Origin: Methanosarcina sp. UBA5
GTDB taxonomy: Archaea; Halobacteriota; Methanosarcinia; Methanosarcinales; Methanosarcinaceae
Assembly (NCBI RefSeq): GCF_002505485.1
Contig: NZ_DAVG01000126.1
Coordinates: 36,493-51,746, forward strand
Direction: 5' to 3'
Length of the DNA stretch: 15,254 nucleotides
The notes beneath the pieces are model-generated. The model ran no database searches. It saw only the letters and a list, made by a program, of their open reading frames with translations, and was not told where the DNA came from. Both the position numbers and the translations under genes were made by a program. Positions 1-7,500 of this stretch are shown in pieces (position 1 is the stretch's first letter; every line of letters starts with the position of its first letter).

Positions 1-316
1 AGCAGAAAACGAGAGCAAAAAGCGAATGTGTAAGTACTCTGGAAAATATTAACTGACTATTAAGGAACCACCCATTGTTCATGGCTAAGAAAACCTTCAA
101 GCTCAGTTGCTAATTTCAGGCGTTTTTCTATCCTTTCATTTTCGTAAGCATGCCTGAGAGGTAAACACTCACATCAATATCACTTGAAGGCCCTCTATTC
201 TCCTCGGGCCGTTTAACCGAAAAAGTAGGCCAGCTCAACACCTGCTTATAATTCGAAAAACTCTGCAAGTTTAGAAATTAGAGTTTCCTTATCGAGTTAT
301 GGATCTCAGGAATCAT
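1..316 (-). pseudogene. Decayed MNT-type nucleotidyltransferase, runs off left edge
   Basis: Reading the minus strand across frames gives a recognisable MNT-domain nucleotidyltransferase, the family that includes minimal antitoxin partners of HEPN proteins. From an ATG at 316 the pieces read MIPEIHNSIRK, TLISKLAEFFE, AGVELAYFFG, TARGE, RGPSSDIDVSVYL and, further on, HAYENERIEKRLKLATELEG. The family signature is GS followed by about ten residues and DxD. Here the Ser codon after FFG is TAA (213-215), one change from TCA. Removing one T after the GE codons restores exactly GS-x10-DID, with the DID codons at 173-181. Another in-frame TAA lies at 246-248, and further frameshifts fall near 290, 145 and 66. 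After the last shift, VVLN and IFSRVLTH resemble the family C-terminus and continue towards position 1. No intact HEPN partner is visible. The family call is my own motif recognition; the decay is seen directly. Confidence 0.7.
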
Positions 317-509
317 TCGTTTCCTATGCCGCATTCTTTCAAATAGATTCTCTTGATTTCTTTCTAGATTCTTCAGGATAATTTGAAAATCTATTTAAGT
401 CCTATTGGAGAGCTGAATAACTTCCTTTCTCTCATTTTGGAAAAGTTCTCTATTCTTAGACTTCAGAGTCGTATAAAACCCATAAAATACTTCCTAAAAT
501 AAAGAAACA

Positions 510-547
510 GTTAATATATAAATTATTAATTTCATCTATATATTAAC
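510..547. promoter_or_regulatory. AT-rich inverted repeat upstream of the first NosD-like gene
   Basis: Perfect 11-bp arms GTTAATATATA (510-520) and TATATATTAAC (537-547) flank a 16-bp spacer. The repeat sits just upstream of the candidate TATA box at 559-566, where an activator or repressor operator would be plausible. Because the composition is very AT-rich, chance or a simple DNA-melting element is also possible. Confidence 0.35.
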
Positions 548-558
548 AAATTACGTTC

Positions 559-566
559 TTTATAAA
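559..566 (+). promoter_or_regulatory. Candidate TATA box for the 647 gene
   Basis: TTTATAAA matches the archaeal TATA consensus. A start site about 25 nt downstream would fall near 588-592, giving a leader of about 55 nt that begins at the hairpin 592-619. Another TATA-like string (TATAAAA) lies near 472-478. Confidence 0.45.
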
Positions 567-591
567 CAATAGTTGCCTAAACAATAACTGT

Positions 592-619
592 CGGCTTAAA
601 GTTATCATATTCTAAGCCG
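592..619 (+). promoter_or_regulatory. Leader hairpin of the 647 gene
   Basis: Perfect 7-bp arms CGGCTTA (592-598) and TAAGCCG (613-619) are followed at once by GGAGGG (619-624). The hairpin would sit at the extreme 5' end of the predicted transcript and partly cover the purine-rich stretch, so a role in mRNA stability or translation is possible. Function is inference. Confidence 0.35.
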
Positions 620-646
620 GAGGGACTACGTAAAGTTTCTGGGGGG

Positions 647-2443
647 TTGGTTCTGAGAATTGTGCTTATCGAAGATTGTCATAGCAGGCGGAGGTTCAGT
701 ACCGCGCTGGTTGTTATTTTATCTTTGCTTTCGGCAGGCGTCGGGAGTGCCGAGGTCATTTATGTAGAACCTGGGAATTCAATCCAGGCTGCAGTAAATA
801 ACTCTACGGCCGGAGATCTCGTTATTGTAAAAGCCGGGGAATATCAGGAGAACATTGTTGTCAATGTTTCCGGAATAAAGATCAGCTCGGAATTTGATAA
901 CCCTGAAAATGTGCTTGTAAGATCCAGGAATGAAAATTCCAGCGTGTTCAAGATTAAAGCCGACAATGTAACTGTCAGTGGCTTCAATATAACCGGGTCA
1001 GGGGAGGTTTTCAACATCTCTGTTTTCAGCATCTCTAACACTTCAGGTTCTGCAAACTCTTCCAAAATAGGTAATAATTCCAGTGATTTGAATGATTCCA
1101 GTGATTTCAATTATTCCAATGATTTCAATTATTCCAATGATTCCAGTAATTCAGAAAATGTCAATCAGGGGCAGGCTTCCAGTTCAGGGCCAGATAAGCC
1201 TACTTACCAATGGGATGGGCTCGGTTGTCCTGCAGCAGGGATTTGCCTTGAGCAAGTTAACAACTGCACAGTCGAGAATAACACGTTTTTCGAAAACAGG
1301 TACGGGGTTTATCTGCAGGATTCTAGGAACAGTACGGTCTTAAAGAATACTTTCTTCCGTAACGGCATCTGGCTTGATGAAGGGTGCGGCGAAAACCTGC
1401 TGATAAATAATGCTATTGAAGAGAGTAAACTCATTATTGGGGCCCACTGCTGGGACAATATTATGTTCCAGAATCGAGTATCAAACGGCGAAGGGATAAG
1501 TATTGCCTGCTGCGGGGGAAACAATCTTGTCTCAAGGAATGAAATCATAAACTGCAGTACAGGCATTGACATTTATGACGTTCAGGCAAGGACTGTCCTG
1601 CGTGACAACGTGATTATGGGCTGCGGAAACGGGATTTATCTAACTTTCGTCTTCGATTCAAGAGTTTATAATAACAAGATTTCAAACGGCAGTACAGGCA
1701 TTTTTTTAAGAGAAGACTGCCACGATAACGAGCTGGCTAACAATACAATAATATCGAGTAAAGAATCCGGAATTTACCTGCTGGACTACAGTGCGGACAA
1801 CCGTATTTATAATAACTACTTCAATAATAGCGTAAATGTGAAATCTGAGAATACTAAAGGAAATATCTGGAATACTACACAGTCACCAGGAACAAATATC
1901 GTAGGAGGACCAAACCTCGGAGGAAATTTTTGGGCGAATCTGGAAGGAAACGGCTTTTCTCAGGTCTCGAACGATTCGGACTCGGACGGAATTTGTGACT
2001 TCCCATTCCAGATTAACGGAAGCGACTTCGATTATCTTCCGCTTTCCAAACCTCCTTTTGTAACTGGGGTGGATCTTGAGGTCACAATAGGAATACCTGA
2101 AACAAATAATACCTCAGATATTCCCATTCAAATTGACAGAGATGACCTTAATTTTGGAACCCTGCTCCCCGGGCAGTCAACAGAACAGACCAGTAAACCT
2201 CAGGTTTTGACGGTAAGGAACACAGGAAAAAATAACGTCAGTATTTCCACTGAAGTTAGCGATTCTTCATATGCGGTTTTTTCTGAAGGCATCTATATTT
2301 CTTCCCGCTTCTGGCCGGACTTTTCTGAAGTAATTCCAAACAACACAAGTAAAACTCTGGAAATTGAACTTAAAGTCCCGATGAACTACTCTGGAAACGA
2401 CACTAAAAAAGGATCTCTTGTTTTCCTGGCTGAAAAGGTTTGA
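647..2443 (+). CDS. Secreted NosD-like right-handed beta-helix surface protein
   Basis: Predicted exported protein of 598 residues. A hydrophobic segment at about residues 18-35 after a basic stretch (SRRR) looks like a signal peptide. Residues of about 38-405 carry beta-helix repeats of the NosD/periplasmic copper-binding type (IYVEPGNSIQAAV start, many short N-rich turns such as GIYLxD). About 406-470 is the usual NosD-like end region with GTNIVGGPNLGGNFW and SDSDGICDFPF. About 475-598 looks like an immunoglobulin-like domain (LNFGTLLPGQ, LTVRNTGKNN). There are many N-x-S/T sites and several Cys in the helix (CGEN, HCWDN, ACCGGNN). Residues 147-164 are three six-residue repeats of DFNYSN type. 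No C-terminal membrane anchor is visible. The start is TTG at 647 preceded by a G-run; GTG at 662 is an alternative. Substrate and role are unknown; cell-envelope location is inferred. Confidence 0.8.
   Translation: MVLRIVLIEDCHSRRRFSTALVVILSLLSAGVGSAEVIYVEPGNSIQAAVNNSTAGDLVIVKAGEYQENIVVNVSGIKISSEFDNPENVLVRSRNENSSVFKIKADNVTVSGFNITGSGEVFNISVFSISNTSGSANSSKIGNNSSDLNDSSDFNYSNDFNYSNDSSNSENVNQGQASSSGPDKPTYQWDGLGCPAAGICLEQVNNCTVENNTFFENRYGVYLQDSRNSTVLKNTFFRNGIWLDEGCGENLLINNAIEESKLIIGAHCWDNIMFQNRVSNGEGISIACCGGNNLVSRNEIINCSTGIDIYDVQARTVLRDNVIMGCGNGIYLTFVFDSRVYNNKISNGSTGIFLREDCHDNELANNTIISSKESGIYLLDYSADNRIYNNYFNNSVNVKSENTKGNIWNTTQSPGTNIVGGPNLGGNFWANLEGNGFSQVSNDSDSDGICDFPFQINGSDFDYLPLSKPPFVTGVDLEVTIGIPETNNTSDIPIQIDRDDLNFGTLLPGQSTEQTSKPQVLTVRNTGKNNVSISTEVSDSSYAVFSEGIYISSRFWPDFSEVIPNNTSKTLEIELKVPMNYSGNDTKKGSLVFLAEKV
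1085..1146 (+). repeat. 18-bp tandem repeat inside the NosD-like gene
   Basis: Two identical 18-bp units (GATTTCAATTATTCCAAT at 1103-1120 and 1121-1138) follow a diverged copy at 1085-1102, with a partial copy after 1139. The repeat keeps the frame and encodes Asp/Asn/Ser-rich hexapeptides, probably a flexible glycosylatable linker inserted in the beta-helix region. Confidence 0.85.
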
Positions 2444-2444
2444 G

Positions 2445-2480
2445 AGCCCTGGCTTTTATCTTCAATTTTTTGTTTTATAT
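2445..2480 (+). terminator. Probable terminator after the NosD-like gene
   Basis: A short stem AGCC-CT-GGCT (2445-2454), directly after the stop codon, is followed by T-rich sequence including T-runs at about 2466-2480. Archaeal termination relies mainly on T-runs, so the T-stretch is the stronger part of the evidence. Confidence 0.45.
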
Positions 2481-2628
2481 TTTTGGTTGCCCAGTGGTGA
2501 TACAAAATTGGTTTTTTTCAGGATAAAATCTCCAATGCGACTTTCGATTGCGTTTTGAAGTATCTGTACACGACAGTTCCATGAATCCCAAAAGCATGGA
2601 AAAAGAATATAATTAGGCGTTATTTCGA

Positions 2629-2645
2629 TTGTTGTGAAACAACAA
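2629..2645 (+). promoter_or_regulatory. Hairpin upstream of the acetyltransferase gene
   Basis: Perfect arms TTGTTGT (2629-2635) and ACAACAA (2639-2645) enclose a GAA loop. It lies about 45 bp upstream of the TATA-like AAATATATAAG (about 2686-2696), so an upstream regulatory site is possible. There is no independent support. Confidence 0.25.
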
Positions 2646-2685
2646 CAATTGAATACAAGTAGACGACAATGAAAACGATATAAGA

Positions 2686-2719
2686 AATATATAAGGTAAG
2701 ATGAGAGAAAAAGAAAGGA
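2686..2719 (+). promoter_or_regulatory. TATA-like element and SD of the acetyltransferase gene
   Basis: AAATATATAAG near 2686-2696 could be a TATA box, and AAAGGAG (about 2713-2719) is a good SD seven bases before the ATG at 2727. The SD lies between two identical 16-bp copies of the gene start, at 2701-2716 and 2727-2742. The first copy also has an ATG, but it reads MREKERSLK followed by TGA, so it cannot produce the enzyme. Confidence 0.45.
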
Positions 2720-2726
2720 GTTTAAA

Positions 2727-3323
2727 ATGAGAGAAAAAGAAAAAATGCTGGCAGGCAAACCATATAGAGCTTTTGGAGAAGAACTGCTGGCAGAACGTCA
2801 GGCTGCAAAGGAATTGATTTTTGAATTTAATGCTCTGCACCCCAGCAAAATTGAGCAACGCAATAAAATCATTAAAAGACTTTTTGGCAAAACGGGCAAG
2901 AACTTCATTATTGAATCACCTTTTCGCTGCGACTACGGATATAATATTTCTATCGGGGAGAACTTTTACGCCAATTATAATTGTACAATTATCGACTGCG
3001 CGAAGGTTACCATAGGTGACAACGCTTTTATTGCACCCAATGTGAGTCTTTTTACTGCGGGACATCCTGTGCATCCGGATGTGCGGAATACCCGGTTGGA
3101 ATATGCTACTCCTATTTCCATAGGCAACAATGTTTGGCTTGGCGGTGGCGCTATTGTGAACCCGGGGATTACCATTGGTGATAATACCGTTATTGGTTCT
3201 GGAAGCGTAGTGACAAAGGATATTCCAGCCAATGTAATAGCTGTTGGCAATCCGTGCAGGGTGAGATGCACCATTACAGAAAAAGATAAAAGTGATTTTC
3301 TGAAAATGTTATCTAACGAATAA
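2727..3323 (+). CDS. Maltose/galactoside-type sugar O-acetyltransferase
   Basis: A protein of 198 residues, the usual length of the maltose acetyltransferase (Maa) / galactoside acetyltransferase (LacA) family, which moves acetyl from acetyl-CoA to a sugar hydroxyl in the cytoplasm. Residues 1-60 form the N-terminal cap (EKEKMLAGKPYRA is typical). From about 66 the left-handed beta-helix hexapeptide repeats begin: ISIGENFYANYN, VTIGDNAFIAPNV, ISIGNNVWLGGGA, ITIGDNTVIGSGS. His113 in FTAGHPVHP matches the family's catalytic His. The tail VIAVGNPCRVR is the typical CoA-site ending. It stands alone between long spacers. The family is far commoner in bacteria, so horizontal acquisition is plausible. 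It could modify envelope sugars, but the acceptor cannot be read from sequence. The start is fixed by the SD. Confidence 0.9.
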   Translation: MREKEKMLAGKPYRAFGEELLAERQAAKELIFEFNALHPSKIEQRNKIIKRLFGKTGKNFIIESPFRCDYGYNISIGENFYANYNCTIIDCAKVTIGDNAFIAPNVSLFTAGHPVHPDVRNTRLEYATPISIGNNVWLGGGAIVNPGITIGDNTVIGSGSVVTKDIPANVIAVGNPCRVRCTITEKDKSDFLKMLSNE

Positions 3324-3432
3324 GCTTATCAAAAGATCCATAATCTCAACATCCATTTTTATTATCAGTTCTCATAATTATTTAGGTGGTGTGGAAGCTC
3401 ATAATTGATTTACCCAGCTTATCATGCTAAGC

Positions 3433-3812
3433 TTATATGCTATTCTGTTTTTCATATCTGACCCAGCCTCTTATCACTTCATCTTCTTTTCCGCCTTCTA
3501 TCTTAAAAACTGTTTTTTTGTTCTCTATCTTTAAAACTGCTTCTCCTGTTCTCTATCTTAAAAACTATCTCTTACTTCCGATCTCTCTTACTTTTCCAAC
3601 TGCGATTAGATAATTATATCTGCTTTATGCTTAGCTTCTTTAAAGGATACTGTAAAAACCCTCATACCTGACCATAGTTAATAATAAATCTTGATATCTC
3701 GAAACATGCCTGGATTTATCTTCATTATACCACGTAAAAGTCTTACAATGTTAAAGTCTTGAATAAAAGTGCACAGGTTCAAGGAAGGGTTTTCACAGTT
3801 CCTATATGTAAT
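3433..3812 (-). other. Coding-like but broken minus-strand region
   Basis: Two stretches look like remnants of coding sequence. From 3812 to 3606 one frame has a single internal TAA (3678-3680) in about 69 codons, reading for example FNIVRLLRGIMKINPGMF and FTVSFKEAKHKADIII. From 3552 to 3433 another frame encodes 39 codons ending GGKEDEVIRGWVRYEKQ. No start codon with an SD is visible and I do not recognise a family. Chance open frames in AT-rich DNA remain possible. Confidence 0.25.
3496..3567. repeat. Degenerate tandem repeat, about 27-bp period
   Basis: Three copies of a TTCTCTATCTTAAAAACTG-like unit lie at about 3496-3512, 3521-3539 and 3549-3567. On the minus strand each unit encodes a variant of VFKIEN (VFKIENRRS, VLKIENKKT, VFKIEGGKE), although not all in one frame. 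Confidence 0.6.
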
Positions 3813-3969
3813 TCAATGAATCTGTTTGAATCCCGAATTTTGTTTTTTCTGGTCGGTATCTTACTGGAGATAAAATAATATTAAAAAGAGATCAAAAATA
3901 GCAAAATTCTGGCTGCTCTCAAAACAGAATTAAATTGAATTTTGAACTGGGTCGGCAGGAGTGGGAGTA

Positions 3970-4173
3970 ATGGGAGCACGCAGAATAATTTTTTAGTAAT
4001 TATATTTATAGCAGGGATGATAGCAGGCACGATTTACAGTTCAGATAACTGCCAGTGAATCAGATAAGTTGAATTCTGCTATTTACGGTGACAGAATTGT
4101 CTGGGTAGATTATCGCAACGGAAACTCCGATATTTATATGTGCATTATTTCTTTGAAAGGTGGGTCAAGATAA
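3970..4173 (+). pseudogene. Collapsed beta-propeller surface-protein gene
   Basis: An ATG at 3970, preceded by GGGAG, starts MGARRIIF and hits TAG in a run of six T. Adding one T would continue as LVIIFIAGMIAGTIYSS, a convincing signal peptide. A second frameshift near 4040 leads into QITASESDKLNSAIYGDRIV, then WVDYRNGNSDIYMCIIS and a TAA at 4171-4173. This is one unit of the propeller repeat found seven times in the 4507 gene (consensus QITTxxSDxxxPAIYGDxIVW). The start resembles the first repeat and the IYMCIIS end resembles the last repeat of that gene. It therefore looks like a related gene that lost its inner repeats by recombination and then gained frameshifts. The remnant is seen directly; the history is inferred. 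Confidence 0.75.
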
Positions 4174-4288
4174 AAATAGCTGTCGAGGATTTAAAGGGAT
4201 GCTTTCTGCGTCCCAAACTTCTTGAAGCTCACCGTTAATCGTGAAAGTCAACAGCAGTATAATAAACAAAGTTTTAACGTTATTTCAT
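4165..4288 (-). pseudogene. Signal-peptide-like coding remnant
   Basis: On the minus strand an open frame of 38 codons from 4281 to the TGA at 4165 reads NVKTLFIILLLTFTINGE and then LQEVWDAESIPLNPRQLF. The first half looks like a signal peptide. An ATG at 4286-4288 (ATGAAA) is one base out of frame, so a single deletion would give MKNVKTLFIILL. The end overlaps the propeller remnant on the other strand by nine bases. There is no SD and no family I recognise. It could also be chance. Confidence 0.3.
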
Positions 4289-4407
4289 TAATTAATGCAA
4301 AAATTAAAGGATAAGCATCGTTAGAACTCAATACTAATAGTTTTTAACAATTTATACGCAAAATAACTTCTCAACTTGCTGTACTTTCCTCAAAGAAAAA
4401 CTTAAGA

Positions 4408-4416
4408 TTATATAAA
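4408..4416 (+). promoter_or_regulatory. TATA box of the 4507 gene
   Basis: TTATATAAA is a good archaeal TATA box. The expected start site near 4440 gives a leader of about 65 nt, ending in the strong SD AGGGGGGAA (4491-4499) placed eight bases before the ATG. Confidence 0.55.
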
Positions 4417-4506
4417 GCTCCCAAAATAAGGTCTATTTATTGTTAAATAGCTGAGTTTTAGGGCTTTTGTGATGAGATATTTCTGATTTAAGGGGGGAAT
4501 TAACAG

Positions 4507-7500
4507 ATGTGGGTAAATAAATTCACAATTCTTTTAGCGGTTGCTATTTTACTTATGATTTTGGCTTATAGCCCTGCATCCGCCAAGGAGATTACAGTAG
4601 ATAATAATGGCTCAGGTGCAGATTTCAGATCTATTCAGGAAGCAGTGACTAATTCGTATTCTGGAGATGTAATTTTAGTTTGTCCAGGAAATTATAACGA
4701 AAGTGTGGATGTAACGGAGGAAAATATAAGTATCCTTTCTGAATCTGAAGATCCTGAAAATACTATTGTTCGGAAATTTAAAATGGGTGCAAACAATACT
4801 ACTATAAGTGGGTTTAGTATACAGGAAGGTTTAATTTTACGGAAATATATACCTACTGGTGCCTCTACTGGTTATAGTTATCGAGACCCCATTGAAAACT
4901 GTACTGTTAAAAATAACATTTTAAAACTGGGCATTGATGCTAAAGTATGTCATAATTTCACATTTGAGAAAAATGTAATTTTAAATTCAGGTATCCTTAT
5001 ATCTGCCCCTGAAGACGCCGTGATTTCTAATCTGAGAATTTCTGACAATCTAATTGTTGACGGAAGTATTGATATTTCTCAACAACGGGGTAGTTGTTTT
5101 TTACTTAATTCAGGTAATTTTATTTTGCTTAATAATACTGTTTTAAAGGGTAGAATAGTGCTGAATAACTGTTGTGGCTACAAAATCATCGAGAATCATA
5201 TTTCAAATGATCCAAATGCTGGCTCGGGGGGTATGGGAATTGCCCTTTATGAATCTGATTCTAGTGAAATAGAAAACAATACGATTGTAAATTGTAGTTC
5301 AGGTATGCATATAATGTCAGGGTCTTGTACAATTAATAATAATACCCTGACTGATAATGGTCAAGGAATTATGGTTGGAGCATCGCTAAAGGGGAACTCA
5401 TTTTTAAACAATACAATCTTAAACAGCAATATAGGGATATTCTTGAGCGGTCCAGCTTATGGTCCCGCTTATATTGGAGATTCGACAGGAGGAGACTTAC
5501 TTTTAAATGGAGGAAACTCACTATTAAATAATAATATTTCAAACAACAATATAGGTATATTTTTCGAAAGTGATTCCTCTGGCAATCTGGTGGCCAATAA
5601 TAGGGTGGAGCTAAACAATCAATATGGGATATGTGTCGAAGATGTCAGCTATGAGGTTCCATATAATGGAACTAATCGGTTTTATAATAATATATTCAAT
5701 AATACTGTCAATTTCTTTAACGGTGAAGGCAACTACAATAGCAATTATTATACTGTAAAGACAATAAACAATAAAACTGGAATATTTTTTGCTATCTGGA
5801 ACACCACAAAAGTCTCAGGTACTAATATTGTATGCGGCCCTTACCTTGGTGGCAATTACTGGGCAAAACCTGATGGAACTGGATTTTCCCAGAACTGCGT
5901 AGATTCGGATGAAGATGGAATTGGAGATTTATCCTACAAAATTAATGAGAATTATACGGACTATCTCCCGCTCGTATCTGTATCAACATCACAGGAATCA
6001 ATAATTCCCGTTGCAAACTTCAGCACCAATATAACACAGGACCTTGCCCCAGTTGCTGTTCAGTTTACAGATCTATCGAAAAATGCAATTTTATGGAAAT
6101 GGGATTTTGACAGTGATGGTATATCTGACTCCACAAACCAAAATCCGATTTATTTGTACAAGACTCCGGGAACCTATATTGTTAATTTAACAATGAGTAA
6201 CGGAAAAGATACGTCATCAAAAAATATGGAAATAATTTTACAGGAAGCTAAAACTCCTCCTGTAGTAGATTTCAAAACTAACGTTACAAGCGGTCAGGTT
6301 CCTCTTTCAGTCCAGTTTACAGACCTTTCTAAAAACGCAACATCATGGGTATGGGACTTCAACAATGACAGAATTACTGATTCTACAGAAAAAAGTCCAG
6401 TTTATGTATATACCTATCCTGGAACCTATACTGTTAACCTGACTGTAGACAATACAAAGGGAACTGCCTCAAAGTTGTCTACAATAACAACGTCTCCTGC
6501 ACAGCATATAGATGGGGACTTTATCCTCACTGAATATCAGATTACAACAAATGAATCAGATCAGTTCGGTCCTGCCATCTACAAGGACTGGATAGCATGG
6601 CAGGATGACCGCAATGGAAACTCTGATGTTTATATGTACGATCTCAACACTCAAGAGGAAGCTCAAATAACCACCAGTGACTCAAATCAGTACTATATTG
6701 GTATCTATGGTAACAATATAATATGGAATGACTGGCATGAAGGAAGTGAAAAAAGAGATGTCTACCTGTACAATATCTCCACTTCCAAGGAAACTCAGAT
6801 AACTACTAACAAATCAGATAAATGGCTTCCTGCTATCTATGAGGATAAGATTGCATGGATTGATTACCGTAGTGGTAAATCCGATGTATATATGTATAAT
6901 CTTTCTACTTCTATGGAAACTCAGATTACCACCAGTGAATACGATGGTAAGTATGATAGTAAGTATGATCCTGATATCTATGGTGACAGAGTAGTATGGG
7001 TAGGTGGAGGTATTTGCATGTATAATCTTTCTACTTCCAGAGAGACAAAGATAACTTCTGTTAACTCATTGAAACACCATCCTGTAATTTACGGGGACAA
7101 AATTGTGTGGCAGGATGAGCGCAATGGAAACTCTGATGTTTATATGTGTGATCTTTCCACTTCCAGGGAAACTCAAATAACCACCAGCGGACGAGTAAGC
7201 TGGCCTGCCATTTATGGTAACAGGATAGTATATGCCGATACTCGCAATTGGAACACTGATATCTATATGTATGATATCCCCACTGGAAAAGAGACTCAGA
7301 TCACTACCAGCGGATCAGCGTCGGGTCCTGCAATCTACGGGGATAGAATTGTATGGACGGATTCTCGCAATGGACTTGAAAACTCCGACATCTATATGTG
7401 TACTATTTCAAAGAAGGACTCAGAATCAAAAAAGCCAGTTGCAGACTTTTTTGCATCTCCAACTTCTGGAAGCGCGCCGTTAAAAGTACTGTTCACTGAT

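Noticed and set aside
2..52. Possible C-terminus of a plus-strand gene entering from the left (AENESKKRMCKYSGKY then stop)
   Set aside because: Only 16 codons, no family clue, and the same bases fit the minus-strand MNT remnant better.
317..420. HEPN partner or N-terminal extension upstream of the MNT remnant (reads NLERNQENLFERMRHRKR)
   Set aside because: The open frame is short, closed by a stop near 394, and shows no RX4-6H-type HEPN motif that I can defend.
2462..2758. Minus-strand open frame of 98 codons before the acetyltransferase
   Set aside because: It overlaps the real gene start and its promoter, has a Phe/Ser/Cys-rich composition typical of AT-rich antisense, and has no SD. A short piece (FHAFGIHGTVVYRYF) in another frame is not enough for a call.
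3320..3329. Perfect palindrome ATAAGCTTAT across the acetyltransferase stop codon
   Set aside because: A 10-bp palindrome of common bases with no loop or T-run is expected by chance.
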